Made by a program: the position numbers and the translations under genes. Shown in pieces: positions 1 through 7,291 of a stretch of DNA of 31,754 nt (positions within the stretch are counted from its first letter, which is position 1; every line of letters starts with the position of its first letter). Source of the DNA: JBBRLA01 sp038231615 (GTDB taxonomy: Bacteria > Myxococcota_A > Polyangia > Palsa-1104 > JAEUJZ01); the NCBI GenBank assembly GCA_038231615.1, contig JBBRLA010000010.1, positions 1 to 31,754 on the forward strand, in the 5' to 3' direction. The notes under the pieces are model-generated. The model made no database searches. It was not told the origin of the DNA and was given only the letters and a program-made list of their open reading frames with translations.

Positions 1-385
1 CTTCGCGGTCGTAGAACACGCAGCGCAGGTTGGCCGCCGTCAGCGATGAGGCCTGCCGCAGCAGTTCCAGCATCACCGAGAGCCCTCCTTTCATGTCGCT
101 CGCCCCGCAGCCGTGGACCCGGCCGCCCCGGCGCTCCACCTTCTGCCCCTCAGCGGGGCGCACCGTGTCGCTGTGCCCCAAAAGGGCCACCGTCGGCAGT
201 CCCGGCAGCGGCGGGGGTGCCACCACGACGGCGTTGCCCAGGCGGCGGACGTGCTCTGGGCCGCAGTGTTCGACGCAGCGGGCGTGAAGCTCCTGTGCGA
301 TGGCCGCCTCGTTCCCTGTGACGCTGGAGATGCGGCACAGCGAAAGGGTGGTCTCGGCCAGGCGCTCGGCGATCGGGTCCGTCAT
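1..385 (-). CDS. dapE: Succinyl-diaminopimelate desuccinylase-like M20 peptidase (N-terminal part)
   Basis: Reading leftward from the ATG at 385, the frame stays open to the window edge, giving 128 residues of an M20-family metallopeptidase. Two family motifs are visible: LLGHSDTV, carrying the first metal-ligand His and the catalytic Asp, and GCGASDMKGG, carrying the bridging Asp. DapE hydrolyses N-succinyl-LL-2,6-diaminopimelate to succinate and LL-DAP in the cytoplasm, supplying lysine and peptidoglycan. The gene follows dapD on the same strand after 132 bp, which supports DapE over other M20 members such as ArgE, although motifs alone do not separate them. The C-terminal catalytic and dimerisation parts lie outside the window. 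Confidence 0.85.
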   Translation of the reverse strand, partial: MTDPIAERLAETTLSLCRISSVTGNEAAIAQELHARCVEHCGPEHVRRLGNAVVVAPPPLPGLPTVALLGHSDTVRPAEGQKVERRGGRVHGCGASDMKGGLSVMLELLRQASSLTAANLRCVFYDRE

Positions 386-517
386 GTGATTCACCAGGCC
401 TTTACACCGGCCCATCGGTCGTCAAGCGCCGCGGGCGTCGCGATCCATCGCCCGGCGGGTCGAGTTTGGGCCAGGCCCGCCTCATTGCCTGCACGTCGAG
501 AATGTCACCGGCCCGCC

Positions 518-1348
518 TCATACCGGCACGTGGAAGGTGCGCAGGGCCTCGTTCAGCGAGGTCTTCTGGTCGGTGGACGCCTTGCGCTGACCGATGATCA
601 GGGCGCAGGGCACCTGATAGGTCCCCGCGGGAAACTCTTTCGGCGTGGTCCCCGGGATCACCACCGACCGCGCCGGCACCCGGCCCTTGCAGATCCGGGG
701 TTTTTCACCGGTGACGTCGATGATCGGCGTGCTCGCGGTCAGCACCACCCCGGCCCCGATCACCGCTTCTTCCTCGATGACCACCCCCTCGACCACGACG
801 GCCCGCGAGCCGATGAACGCGCCGTCCTCGATGATGACCGGGCTGGCCGACGGCGGCTCCAGCACCCCGCCCAGGCCGACGCCGCCTGAAAGATGCACCC
901 GCTGCCCCACCTGGGCGCAGCTTCCCACCGTCGCCCAGGTATCGATCATCGTGCCCACGCCGACGTGGGCGCCGATGTTCACGTAGCCCGGCATCAACAC
1001 CACCCCCGGTGACAGGAACGATCCGTAGCGCGCGACCCCCGGCGGCACCACCCGCACTCCCGCGGCGGCCAGGTTGTGTTTTACCGGCACCTTGTCGTGA
1101 AACTCCAGGTCGCCGGCCCGCATGATCGCGAGCGGGCGCAGGACGAAATACAGCAGGATGGCTTCCTTGACCCAGGCGTTCACCTGCCATGCACCGCCCA
1201 ACTTCTCGGCCACCCGCAGGGTGCCGCTGTCGAGCAGAGCGACGGTCTCTTCGATTGCGTCGCGGACCTCGGGCGACTTCAGGTGCTCGCGGTCCTGGTA
1301 GGCGCGGCGGATCAGGGGGGAAAGGATCTCGATTCTCGCGGCAGACAT
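518..1348 (-). CDS. dapD: 2,3,4,5-tetrahydropyridine-2,6-dicarboxylate N-succinyltransferase
   Basis: This 276-residue protein matches the family length (about 275). It transfers succinyl from succinyl-CoA to tetrahydrodipicolinate, the committing step of the succinylase DAP/lysine pathway. The N-terminal ~95 residues are helical and the rest is a left-handed hexapeptide-repeat beta helix. Conserved DapD stretches are easily read: RVVPPGVARYGSF, MPGYVNIGAHV, IDTWATVGSCAQVG, HLSGGVGLGGVLEP and VVEGVVIEE. The enzyme is expected to be a cytoplasmic trimer. The ATG at 1348 is preferred because a TATACT hexamer lies 13 nt upstream, leaving little room for a longer leader. dapE follows on the same strand. 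Confidence 0.96.
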   Translation of the reverse strand: MSAARIEILSPLIRRAYQDREHLKSPEVRDAIEETVALLDSGTLRVAEKLGGAWQVNAWVKEAILLYFVLRPLAIMRAGDLEFHDKVPVKHNLAAAGVRVVPPGVARYGSFLSPGVVLMPGYVNIGAHVGVGTMIDTWATVGSCAQVGQRVHLSGGVGLGGVLEPPSASPVIIEDGAFIGSRAVVVEGVVIEEEAVIGAGVVLTASTPIIDVTGEKPRICKGRVPARSVVIPGTTPKEFPAGTYQVPCALIIGQRKASTDQKTSLNEALRTFHVPV

Positions 1349-1361
1349 GGTCGTGGCGCAG

Positions 1362-1367
1362 AGTATA
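1362..1367 (-). promoter_or_regulatory. Putative -10 element of dapD
   Basis: On the minus strand the sequence CGGCTATACTC places TATACT 13 nt before the dapD ATG, so the transcript would have a leader of only several nucleotides. The same GGCTATACTC string precedes surE. There is no convincing -35 hexamer. Confidence 0.4.
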
Positions 1368-1423
1368 GCCGAGGGCCTCAGCAGACGCCGTCATATAGCG
1401 CCGGGGGAAGGGAAGGCAGACGC

Positions 1424-1450
1424 AAAAAAAGCCGCGGCGAGGGCCACGGC
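1424..1450 (-). terminator. Rho-independent terminator after the small exported peptide gene
   Basis: On the minus strand GCCGTGG and CCGCGGC pair (one G-U) around a 6-nt loop and are followed directly by seven T residues. It lies 22 bp past the stop codon of the 69-residue peptide gene, so that gene is probably its own transcription unit, separate from dapD. Confidence 0.75.
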
Positions 1451-1472
1451 CTTTCATGCTGCGAAAGAAGAG

Positions 1473-1682
1473 TTACTTCTTGTCGCCGGCGCAGGACTTC
1501 TCGCCGCCCTTTTTGTCGCCGGCGCAGGACTTCTCGGCGCCCTTGTCGCCCTTCTTGCCCTTCTTGGCCTTCTCCGCCTTGACCGGCTTCTCTGCCTTGG
1601 GGGCGTCCTCTGCCTGGGCAACCGAAATGGAGGCGAAGGCCAGGGTGCCCAGGAGAGTGCCGATCATCTTCTTGTTCATCAT
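1473..1682 (-). CDS. Small exported Lys/Cys-rich peptide with duplicated EKSCAGDKK motif (bufferin-like)
   Basis: The 69-residue product starts at the first of two adjacent ATG codons (1682), 7 nt after an AAGGAG ribosome-binding site. Residues 1-24 form a Sec signal peptide (MNKK n-region, hydrophobic core, cleavage near VAQA/ED). The mature part is Ala/Glu/Lys-rich and ends in two 11-residue copies, GAEKSCAGDKK and GGEKSCAGDKK, holding the only two Cys. Similar low-complexity periplasmic proteins with EKSC or EGKCG repeats are substrates of MNIO (DUF692) enzymes that make copper-binding RiPPs (bufferins, HvfA type). No DUF692, DoxX or partner gene is next to it here, so the link rests on the motif alone. 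A terminator follows immediately. Confidence 0.8.
   Translation of the reverse strand: MMNKKMIGTLLGTLAFASISVAQAEDAPKAEKPVKAEKAKKGKKGDKGAEKSCAGDKKGGEKSCAGDKK
1476..1541 (-). repeat. Two 33-bp tandem repeats inside the small peptide gene
   Basis: Units 1476-1508 and 1509-1541 are nearly identical; each encodes one 11-residue EKSCAGDKK module. The near identity at DNA level suggests a recent in-frame duplication of the Cys module. Confidence 0.85.
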
Positions 1683-1922
1683 GGATTGGCTCCTTGCGAG
1701 TGGATGTAAGGCTTGGATGCAGTGCAGTACCTGGGAGGTTGAGTCCGAGGCACCGCAGCAGATGAATCCTCTAGCATGTCCCATACCGCTCACCTCGCGC
1801 CCGCAACCCCGCGAAATCACACAATCGCGTTTTCAAGCAAAGCCTGCCGTGTGGCATCTTTGCTCAGCCTGTGTGGCGCTTTTGGAGTCCTGCGACATTT
1901 TATGTAAGGGGGGACAGAACAA

Positions 1923-2906
1923 TTACAATGACCGGGGCGGCCCGACCAGGCCGCAGTCGAAATCGCGGATGAAGCGCAGGTTGCCCTCTTCCTGGCCGCC
2001 CGGATGCGCCGCGTCCAGATAGCCCACGTGGGTCCGGTAGTGGGCGATGACCACGTCGAGCGGCTCTCGGTTGACGCAGCGTTCAAGCACCGCGGCGACC
2101 ATCCCCGACCGGTGCATGCCGCCGCCGCAGTGAATGTGGAGGTTGCCCCTGGGCGAGGCGCCGCCCGGTGCCAGGATCTGCTCGCGGACAAGCCGCGCGA
2201 CGCCGCGGAAGGCCTGCTGGCGCTTGTCGGGCTCGTCGTAGTGGCTGCGCAGAAGGTCCCGCCAGGGCCCGTAGCCTTGGGGGTCGTCCGAGGCGATATG
2301 ATAAGAGGCGCCCTGTGCCCTGGCAACGGCGGATTCGGCGTCGATCAGGTCGGCGACGGGGATGTCGCCGTCGAAAAGGTTGACCACGTGGCGCACCCCG
2401 CCTGCCGAAAGCAGCGATCGGAAGCACGAGCCGGGCGCCGCTGGCTCGGGGGTGATGCCCGAGCGGAAGACCAGCACCGGGCGCTTTTGGCCGGCGGCAT
2501 CGACATAGGTGTAGCCGCGCAGGGGCAGGACGCCGAGGTTGTTGTTGTTGCCCTCTAGAAGGACGGCGCGGACCATGCGCCACATCAGCAGGCCGCGGAA
2601 CTTTTTGGCCAGGGCGTCGCGCTCTGCCGTGTCGCGCGGTGCCGAGGGACCCAGGGCGGCAAGGAGGTCCTGCGCGCCGGCTTGCGCGTCTTCACGAAGG
2701 GTGGAGCCCCAGCGGTTCTCGCGGTTGCACCGGATGCCCGCGGGGTCCACACCGGCTCGTCGGAGCAGGGCCAAATTCACATCGCCCGCGACGGGCGCGG
2801 CGGCGCAGGCGCCCAAAAGAAGCAGGGCGAGGGCGCCGGCCAAGGCCCCCTTACAGGACGCCCCCCATCGAAGGGGTTGGAGTTTGGCCCAAGGCTTGCG
2901 GTTCAT
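1923..2906 (-). CDS. Lipoprotein with protein-tyrosine/dual-specificity phosphatase signature
   Basis: From the ATG at 2906 the protein has 327 residues. It starts with a long basic n-region, a hydrophobic core and the lipobox LGAC at Cys34, so it should be lipidated and envelope-anchored. Near the C-terminus the sequence HCGGGMHRSG gives the cysteine-phosphatase P-loop C(X)5R, with Cys260 as nucleophile and Arg266 binding phosphate. The segment VRHVVNLFDGDIP upstream fits the strand before the general-acid loop of DSP-like enzymes, but the acid Asp is not certain. Likely substrates are phosphotyrosine or another phosphoester outside the inner membrane; this is inference. An in-frame ATG at 2924 and an even longer open frame exist, and no start has a clear ribosome-binding site. 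It is divergent from the MuiA pair, 194 bp away. Confidence 0.75.
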   Translation of the reverse strand: MNRKPWAKLQPLRWGASCKGALAGALALLLLGACAAAPVAGDVNLALLRRAGVDPAGIRCNRENRWGSTLREDAQAGAQDLLAALGPSAPRDTAERDALAKKFRGLLMWRMVRAVLLEGNNNNLGVLPLRGYTYVDAAGQKRPVLVFRSGITPEPAAPGSCFRSLLSAGGVRHVVNLFDGDIPVADLIDAESAVARAQGASYHIASDDPQGYGPWRDLLRSHYDEPDKRQQAFRGVARLVREQILAPGGASPRGNLHIHCGGGMHRSGMVAAVLERCVNREPLDVVIAHYRTHVGYLDAAHPGGQEEGNLRFIRDFDCGLVGPPRSL

Positions 2907-3100
2907 GATGAAGGATGTAGACATGTGCACTCGGCAGCTCGTCAGGGCCGCGCCTGAGTATGCAAACGCCGCTGTGCCGTGTCCAGCCATTCGCAGCGCT
3001 CGGCCAGGCGGTAACCCTTTTTCTCCTCTCCCTCGGGCCGCTTCTTCCCGTAGACTCTTCAGCAGATCCTTTCGCTCCCACGCACGTATACAGGTAAACC

Positions 3101-5137
3101 ATGAAGCCCTGCCGCCTTTTGCCGCTGCCCTTCGGGATCGCCCTGTCGCTTTCGGCCCTCTCGGCGGGCGCCGCGGTCCTTCCCGCCCCGATCACCAGCG
3201 TCACCGTCTACAGCGACCGCGCCCGGGTGACCCGCGTGGCCCGGATCGATGTGTCGGGAACCGAGCGGGTCGAGCTGCCGCTCTTGCTGGATACGGTGGA
3301 CCCTCGCTCGATCCGCGTGGAGATCGCCGATGCTCAAGGAGTCGAGGTGCAGCGCCTGGACCTGTCGCCGGTCCCGACCAGCCAGGTACCGGTCTCGGAG
3401 GCCAAGCAGCTTCTGGACAAGCTGGAGCATCTGGACGATCAGGTGGCCCGCATAAAGGGCGAGCGCGGCGCCCACCAGGCCCAGCTCGATGTGCTGCGTC
3501 GCCTGTCGCCGGCCGTCCCCCAGGGCGAGCCGCTTCGCCCGGTGCCGCGCCTGAATCCCGGCGGGTGGACCGCGGTGCTGGAGTTCCTGGACAAGCGCAG
3601 CGACCAGGCGCAAGAGCGGCTGCGGGAGACGGACGAGCGGCTTCACCGGCTGGCGCAAGAACGGCAGGCACTGGTCGAGCGGGTGCGCCTTCTGGGACTG
3701 GATCGGCGCCGCGGCGGCTTCCGGGTGGCGCCGACGCTCAGCGGCCATGGGTCGGCGCGGCTCGTGTTGACCTACGAGGTCGGCGGGGCGCGCTGGCTGC
3801 CGGTCTACGACATCCAGCTTCAACCCGACAAGGGGCGGGTCGAGGCGCTCTTCTCGGGGCAGGTCAGCCAGGAGACGGGCGAGGACTGGCTGGATGCGGA
3901 GCTGACCCTGTCCACGGCGGTGCCGGCGACGGTCACGCAGCTCCCGCGCATTCGCACGTGGAAGATCGGGGAACGGGAACGATTCATCCCGGTGCCGGTA
4001 GCCCGGAGCCAGGCGGTGCTGGACCAGCGGGGGCCGCCTGTCTCGTCGCCCCGGCCGCGGCCCGTGGCCAATCTCGAAGGTGACGCGCTGGCACAGCGGC
4101 TGCTTGGCCGGGCCGGGCTCTCGCCTTCGGGGCAGCTCGACGCGGGCATCCTGGAGAACGACTACAAGAACGATGGCGCGAAGCTCTCGGAAAAGCGCCG
4201 GGAGCCGGCGAAGAACGAGATCGACGGAGAAATGGATCGCCACTCGCCGCCGCCGCCGCCGGATGAGGCGCCCGCGAGGCCGTCGGTGCCGTCCCCCGTC
4301 GCGAAGGCCGGGAAGGAGCAGGTCAGCACCAGGAACGCCCGGACCTTCTCCTCGATGGCCTCCGTGATGGGCCCGGAGGCCATGGCCGACCTGTCCCCCC
4401 CCACCGGCGTTGAGATTTCTTCGTCTCTTATCGCCGCCCCCGTACCCCGGGAAGCGGTGGGGCTGCTGCCCCCGCAAGGCTATCGGCCGCCCAGCTTCGC
4501 CGCCAACCTGCCGGCGTCGCTGGCCGGCGGGCACGACCTGCACTATACCGGCCTGGCCAAAGAGACCGTGCGCAGCGGGCAAGGAGCGCGGCGGGTGGCG
4601 CTGTGGTCGCGCACCTGGCCGGTGAACGTGCTGCGCAAGATCTACCCGGCGCTGGCGCCAGAGGCCTTCCTGGTGGCCGAGATCAAAAGCCCGGAGCCAC
4701 GGGCGCTGCCCGGCGGACAGGCCAATCTCTTCGTCGGCGCGGACCCGGCGGGAGTGGCCTGGCTGGGGGTGGTCGCCCCGGGTGAGGTGTTCACGCTGCC
4801 CCTGGGGCTGGACCGGGCCATGCGCCCGGTGCGCAACGTGCAGGTGACAACCAGCGAAAAGGGGGTGTTCAGCAAGGACGAGGTCAGCCAGTACGTGGTC
4901 ACCACCGAGGTGGTCAATCCCTACCCGACGGCGGCGGCGCTGCGGGTGGTGGATCAGCTCCCGCTTACCAACGACAAGAACGTGGAGATCAAGCTCCTGC
5001 GGACAGACCCGCCGGCGCAGCCGGATCGGTACACCGGGGCGCTGGAGTGGCGGATCTCGCTGCCGCCCGGCGGCAAGGCGCAGACCACCTTCGTCTATAC
5101 CCTGCGGCGCCCCAAGGGCTACCAGCTGCACCAGTGA
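3101..5137 (+). CDS. MuiA-family exported protein (DUF4140/DUF4139), first copy
   Basis: This 678-residue protein has a signal peptide ending near AGA/AVLP. The N-terminal domain (about 30-110) opens with ITSVTVYSDRARVTR, typical of DUF4140. A heptad-rich coiled coil (about 105-205) follows, then the DUF4139 beta-rich region with GGARWLPVYDIQL and QETGEDWLDAELTLSTAVP. A proline-rich, low-complexity insert at about 380-410 interrupts DUF4139. Members are called mucoidy inhibitor MuiA after a plasmid gene that reduces capsule production; the biochemical role is unknown. A TATACA hexamer ends 8 nt before the ATG. The second copy begins 8 bp after the stop, so the two genes form an operon. Confidence 0.85.
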   Translation: MKPCRLLPLPFGIALSLSALSAGAAVLPAPITSVTVYSDRARVTRVARIDVSGTERVELPLLLDTVDPRSIRVEIADAQGVEVQRLDLSPVPTSQVPVSEAKQLLDKLEHLDDQVARIKGERGAHQAQLDVLRRLSPAVPQGEPLRPVPRLNPGGWTAVLEFLDKRSDQAQERLRETDERLHRLAQERQALVERVRLLGLDRRRGGFRVAPTLSGHGSARLVLTYEVGGARWLPVYDIQLQPDKGRVEALFSGQVSQETGEDWLDAELTLSTAVPATVTQLPRIRTWKIGERERFIPVPVARSQAVLDQRGPPVSSPRPRPVANLEGDALAQRLLGRAGLSPSGQLDAGILENDYKNDGAKLSEKRREPAKNEIDGEMDRHSPPPPPDEAPARPSVPSPVAKAGKEQVSTRNARTFSSMASVMGPEAMADLSPPTGVEISSSLIAAPVPREAVGLLPPQGYRPPSFAANLPASLAGGHDLHYTGLAKETVRSGQGARRVALWSRTWPVNVLRKIYPALAPEAFLVAEIKSPEPRALPGGQANLFVGADPAGVAWLGVVAPGEVFTLPLGLDRAMRPVRNVQVTTSEKGVFSKDEVSQYVVTTEVVNPYPTAAALRVVDQLPLTNDKNVEIKLLRTDPPAQPDRYTGALEWRISLPPGGKAQTTFVYTLRRPKGYQLHQ

Positions 5138-5145
5138 GGGCCATC

Positions 5146-6846
5146 ATGATTCGCCTGAGAGCCTCGTTTACTCGCATTGATGATCCGCGGCCCGCGGCTT
5201 GCCCCTTGAGAGCAAAAGGTCCCTCAGCCGTTGATCGGGGGGATGGCTGGCAATCGCTTCTGGTGGGGGTCGCGCTCTCGTGGTGGTTCGCGCACGATGC
5301 CCGCGCCGAGAATCAGGTGTCCCGGGTGGTGGTCTACCCGGATCGCGCGCAGGTCACCCGGGTGGCCAGCGTGTCGTGCGGCCCGCGGGTGCGGGTGCGT
5401 TTTCCCGGCATCCCCCCGGCGGCGGACCCGGGGTCGCTGCGGGCGCAGGTCGCCGCGGGCGGTGGGCGCCTGGACGGCCTGCGCAGCGAGGAACAGCCCC
5501 GGGACCAGGCCTACGCCGGGAAGGCCGCCGCCCTGGACGAACAGATCCACAAGCTGGAGGGTGAATTGCGGGCGCTCTCCGACCGGCGGCGTCGCGCCGA
5601 GGACGCACAGCGGGTGGCCGGCAGCTACGGCGAAGTGGCGGTGGGCCTCATCGGCAAGGAGATGGCCGATCCGCCCAACCTGCGCGCCTGGACCACCGCG
5701 CTGGACAGCGGCCACCAGGCCCGGATGCGGGCGGCGGCGTCGCTGGCGGATCTATCTGTGCGGCAGCGGGGGCTGGACCGCCGGGCGCAGGAGCTGCGCA
5801 CACAGCGCGATCAGGCGCAGGCCGCGGCGCAGCGCCACGAATATCTGGCTGAGGCCCTGGTCTCGTGCGACCCGGGCAAGACCGCCCGGGTGGAGCTGAC
5901 CTACCTGGTCGGCGGCGCCGGCTGGGAGCCGGCCCACGAGGCGCGCCTGTCGGATTCCGGCGCGGTGGAGGTCACCACCTACGCCACGCTGACCCAGACC
6001 ACCGGGGAGGACTGGCACGCGGCCATGCTGACCCTGAGCACGGCGGTGCCGCGATCCAACGCCACTCCGCCGGAGATCGCGCCGCTGCACATCTGGGCCG
6101 AGGCGCGCACGCCGCCGCGCAAGGTGATCACCAGCCGTGAGGAGTACCAGCCCCACGCACAGGCCCCGGACGCCCCGGCGTTTTCCCCGGCGGTGGCGGG
6201 GAAGAAGGCGGTGCCGCAGGGACTTTCGGTGCAGTTTCCGGTGGCCGCGGCGGCGGACGTGTCGGGCGATGGCCAGCCGGTGCGGGTGCTGCTGGGCAAG
6301 GCGGGGCTGCGGGCGCGGCTTTCGTACCGCGCGGTGCCCAAGGAGCTGCCCCACGTGTTCCGGGTGGCCGACCTGACCAACTCGGCGCCGTATCCGCTTT
6401 TGGCCGGGCCGATCGACATCTTCCGGCGCGGGCAGTTTCTGGGGCGCTACGATCTGGATCGGGTGCCCTCGGGGGGGCGCTTTTTGCTGAGTCTGGGCCT
6501 GGAAGAGGGCCTGAAGGTCAAACGGGTGGTTGTCGAAGAGATGGTACGCGATCGGGGACTGCTCGGCTCGACGCTGCGCCACCGCTACGGCTACCGCTTC
6601 GAGACGGAGAGCTATCTTTCGCGGCCGGAAGAGGTGGAGTTGTCGGAGCAGGTCCCGGTGTCGGAGCTTTCCGAGATCAAGATCTCGATCGACCCGAAGA
6701 CCACGCCGGGCTACGACTTGCGTGGCGCCGACGGCATCGTCACCTTCAAGATCCCCCTGCGGCCGGGGGAGAAGCGGGCGGTGGAGCTGCGTTACCACGT
6801 CGATGTCCCTGCCAGCTATGAGACGGGGGACTCTTCATCCAGGTGA
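5146..6846 (+). CDS. MuiA-family exported protein (DUF4140/DUF4139), second copy
   Basis: This is a shorter paralogue (566 residues) of the preceding gene, with the same order: VSRVVVYPDRAQVTR at the start of DUF4140, a coiled coil, then DUF4139 with GGAGWEPAHEARL and QTTGEDWHAAMLTLSTAVP. It lacks the proline-rich insert. The ATG at 5146 lies 6 nt after GAGGG that overlaps the upstream stop, supporting translational coupling. From that start the N-terminus is odd: about 45 polar residues precede a signal-like core (LLVGVALSWWFAHDARA/E). No other in-frame ATG, GTG or TTG lies just ahead of that core, so either the long n-region is real or the sequence holds an error there. A heteromeric pairing with its neighbour is plausible but unproven. 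Confidence 0.82.
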   Translation: MIRLRASFTRIDDPRPAACPLRAKGPSAVDRGDGWQSLLVGVALSWWFAHDARAENQVSRVVVYPDRAQVTRVASVSCGPRVRVRFPGIPPAADPGSLRAQVAAGGGRLDGLRSEEQPRDQAYAGKAAALDEQIHKLEGELRALSDRRRRAEDAQRVAGSYGEVAVGLIGKEMADPPNLRAWTTALDSGHQARMRAAASLADLSVRQRGLDRRAQELRTQRDQAQAAAQRHEYLAEALVSCDPGKTARVELTYLVGGAGWEPAHEARLSDSGAVEVTTYATLTQTTGEDWHAAMLTLSTAVPRSNATPPEIAPLHIWAEARTPPRKVITSREEYQPHAQAPDAPAFSPAVAGKKAVPQGLSVQFPVAAAADVSGDGQPVRVLLGKAGLRARLSYRAVPKELPHVFRVADLTNSAPYPLLAGPIDIFRRGQFLGRYDLDRVPSGGRFLLSLGLEEGLKVKRVVVEEMVRDRGLLGSTLRHRYGYRFETESYLSRPEEVELSEQVPVSELSEIKISIDPKTTPGYDLRGADGIVTFKIPLRPGEKRAVELRYHVDVPASYETGDSSSR

Positions 6847-6853
6847 CCTTGTA

Positions 6854-6869
6854 TAGATAGATAGATAGA
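6854..6869 (+). repeat. TAGA tetranucleotide microsatellite, 4 copies
   Basis: TAGA occurs four times without interruption a few bases after the stop of the second MuiA gene, inside an otherwise GC-rich region. It is intergenic, so length changes would not alter a protein. Confidence 0.8.
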
Positions 6870-6917
6870 GCGCCCGCGAAAGCGTTTTTGTTGCCATGCT
6901 GGCCGCGTCGCCGCAAG

Positions 6918-7247
6918 ATGGCCCTTATGGCGAAATCCCCGTCGGTCTTGAGTTTGCTTTCGAGTCCCATCATCGAATCCATCGGCGAGCTGGCCCGGCA
7001 GGCCGCAGCACGGGCCGGGGCCGACCGGGAGCGGGTGCTGGCGTCACTCCTGGTCGATGCGCGTTTTCAGGAACTGCTGAACCTGGAGCAATCGCTGCGG
7101 GCGCAGCGCGCCGAGCGGGGCGAGGCCAATCGCCGGGACCAGGCGGAGCTTTTGCGAGTGGCCCTGCTGATGGTGAACGCCGCGGATCGAGTCGCTGAGC
7201 GCCTGGCCGGCTGCCCGGGGCTGCAAGAGGGCTACGCCGTTCACTAA
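6918..7247 (+). CDS. Small helical protein of unknown function
   Basis: The frame encodes 109 residues from the ATG at 6918 or 106 from the ATG at 6927; neither has a strong ribosome-binding site. The product is almost entirely predicted helix, rich in Ala, Arg, Glu and Leu, with no signal peptide, membrane segment or metal motif. I do not recognise a family. It lies between the MuiA pair and surE on the same strand, 71 bp after the former and 44 bp before the latter. Codon use resembles its neighbours, which supports real coding, but no motif confirms it. Confidence 0.6.
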   Translation: MALMAKSPSVLSLLSSPIIESIGELARQAAARAGADRERVLASLLVDARFQELLNLEQSLRAQRAERGEANRRDQAELLRVALLMVNAADRVAERLAGCPGLQEGYAVH

Positions 7248-7276
7248 AAGTCGCTGGCGCCGCGGTCGGGCTTGGC

Positions 7277-7282
7277 TATACT
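7277..7282 (+). promoter_or_regulatory. Putative -10 element of surE
   Basis: TATACT in the context TTGGCTATACTC ends 9 nt before the surE TTG start codon. Transcription would begin at or just before the start codon, matching the lack of a Shine-Dalgarno sequence. Confidence 0.45.
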
Positions 7283-7291
7283 CACCGCAGT

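Noticed and set aside
3059..5131. 690-codon minus-strand frame opposite the first MuiA gene
   Set aside because: The plus strand encodes a clear DUF4140/DUF4139 protein; the antisense product has no recognisable domain and shadow-like composition.
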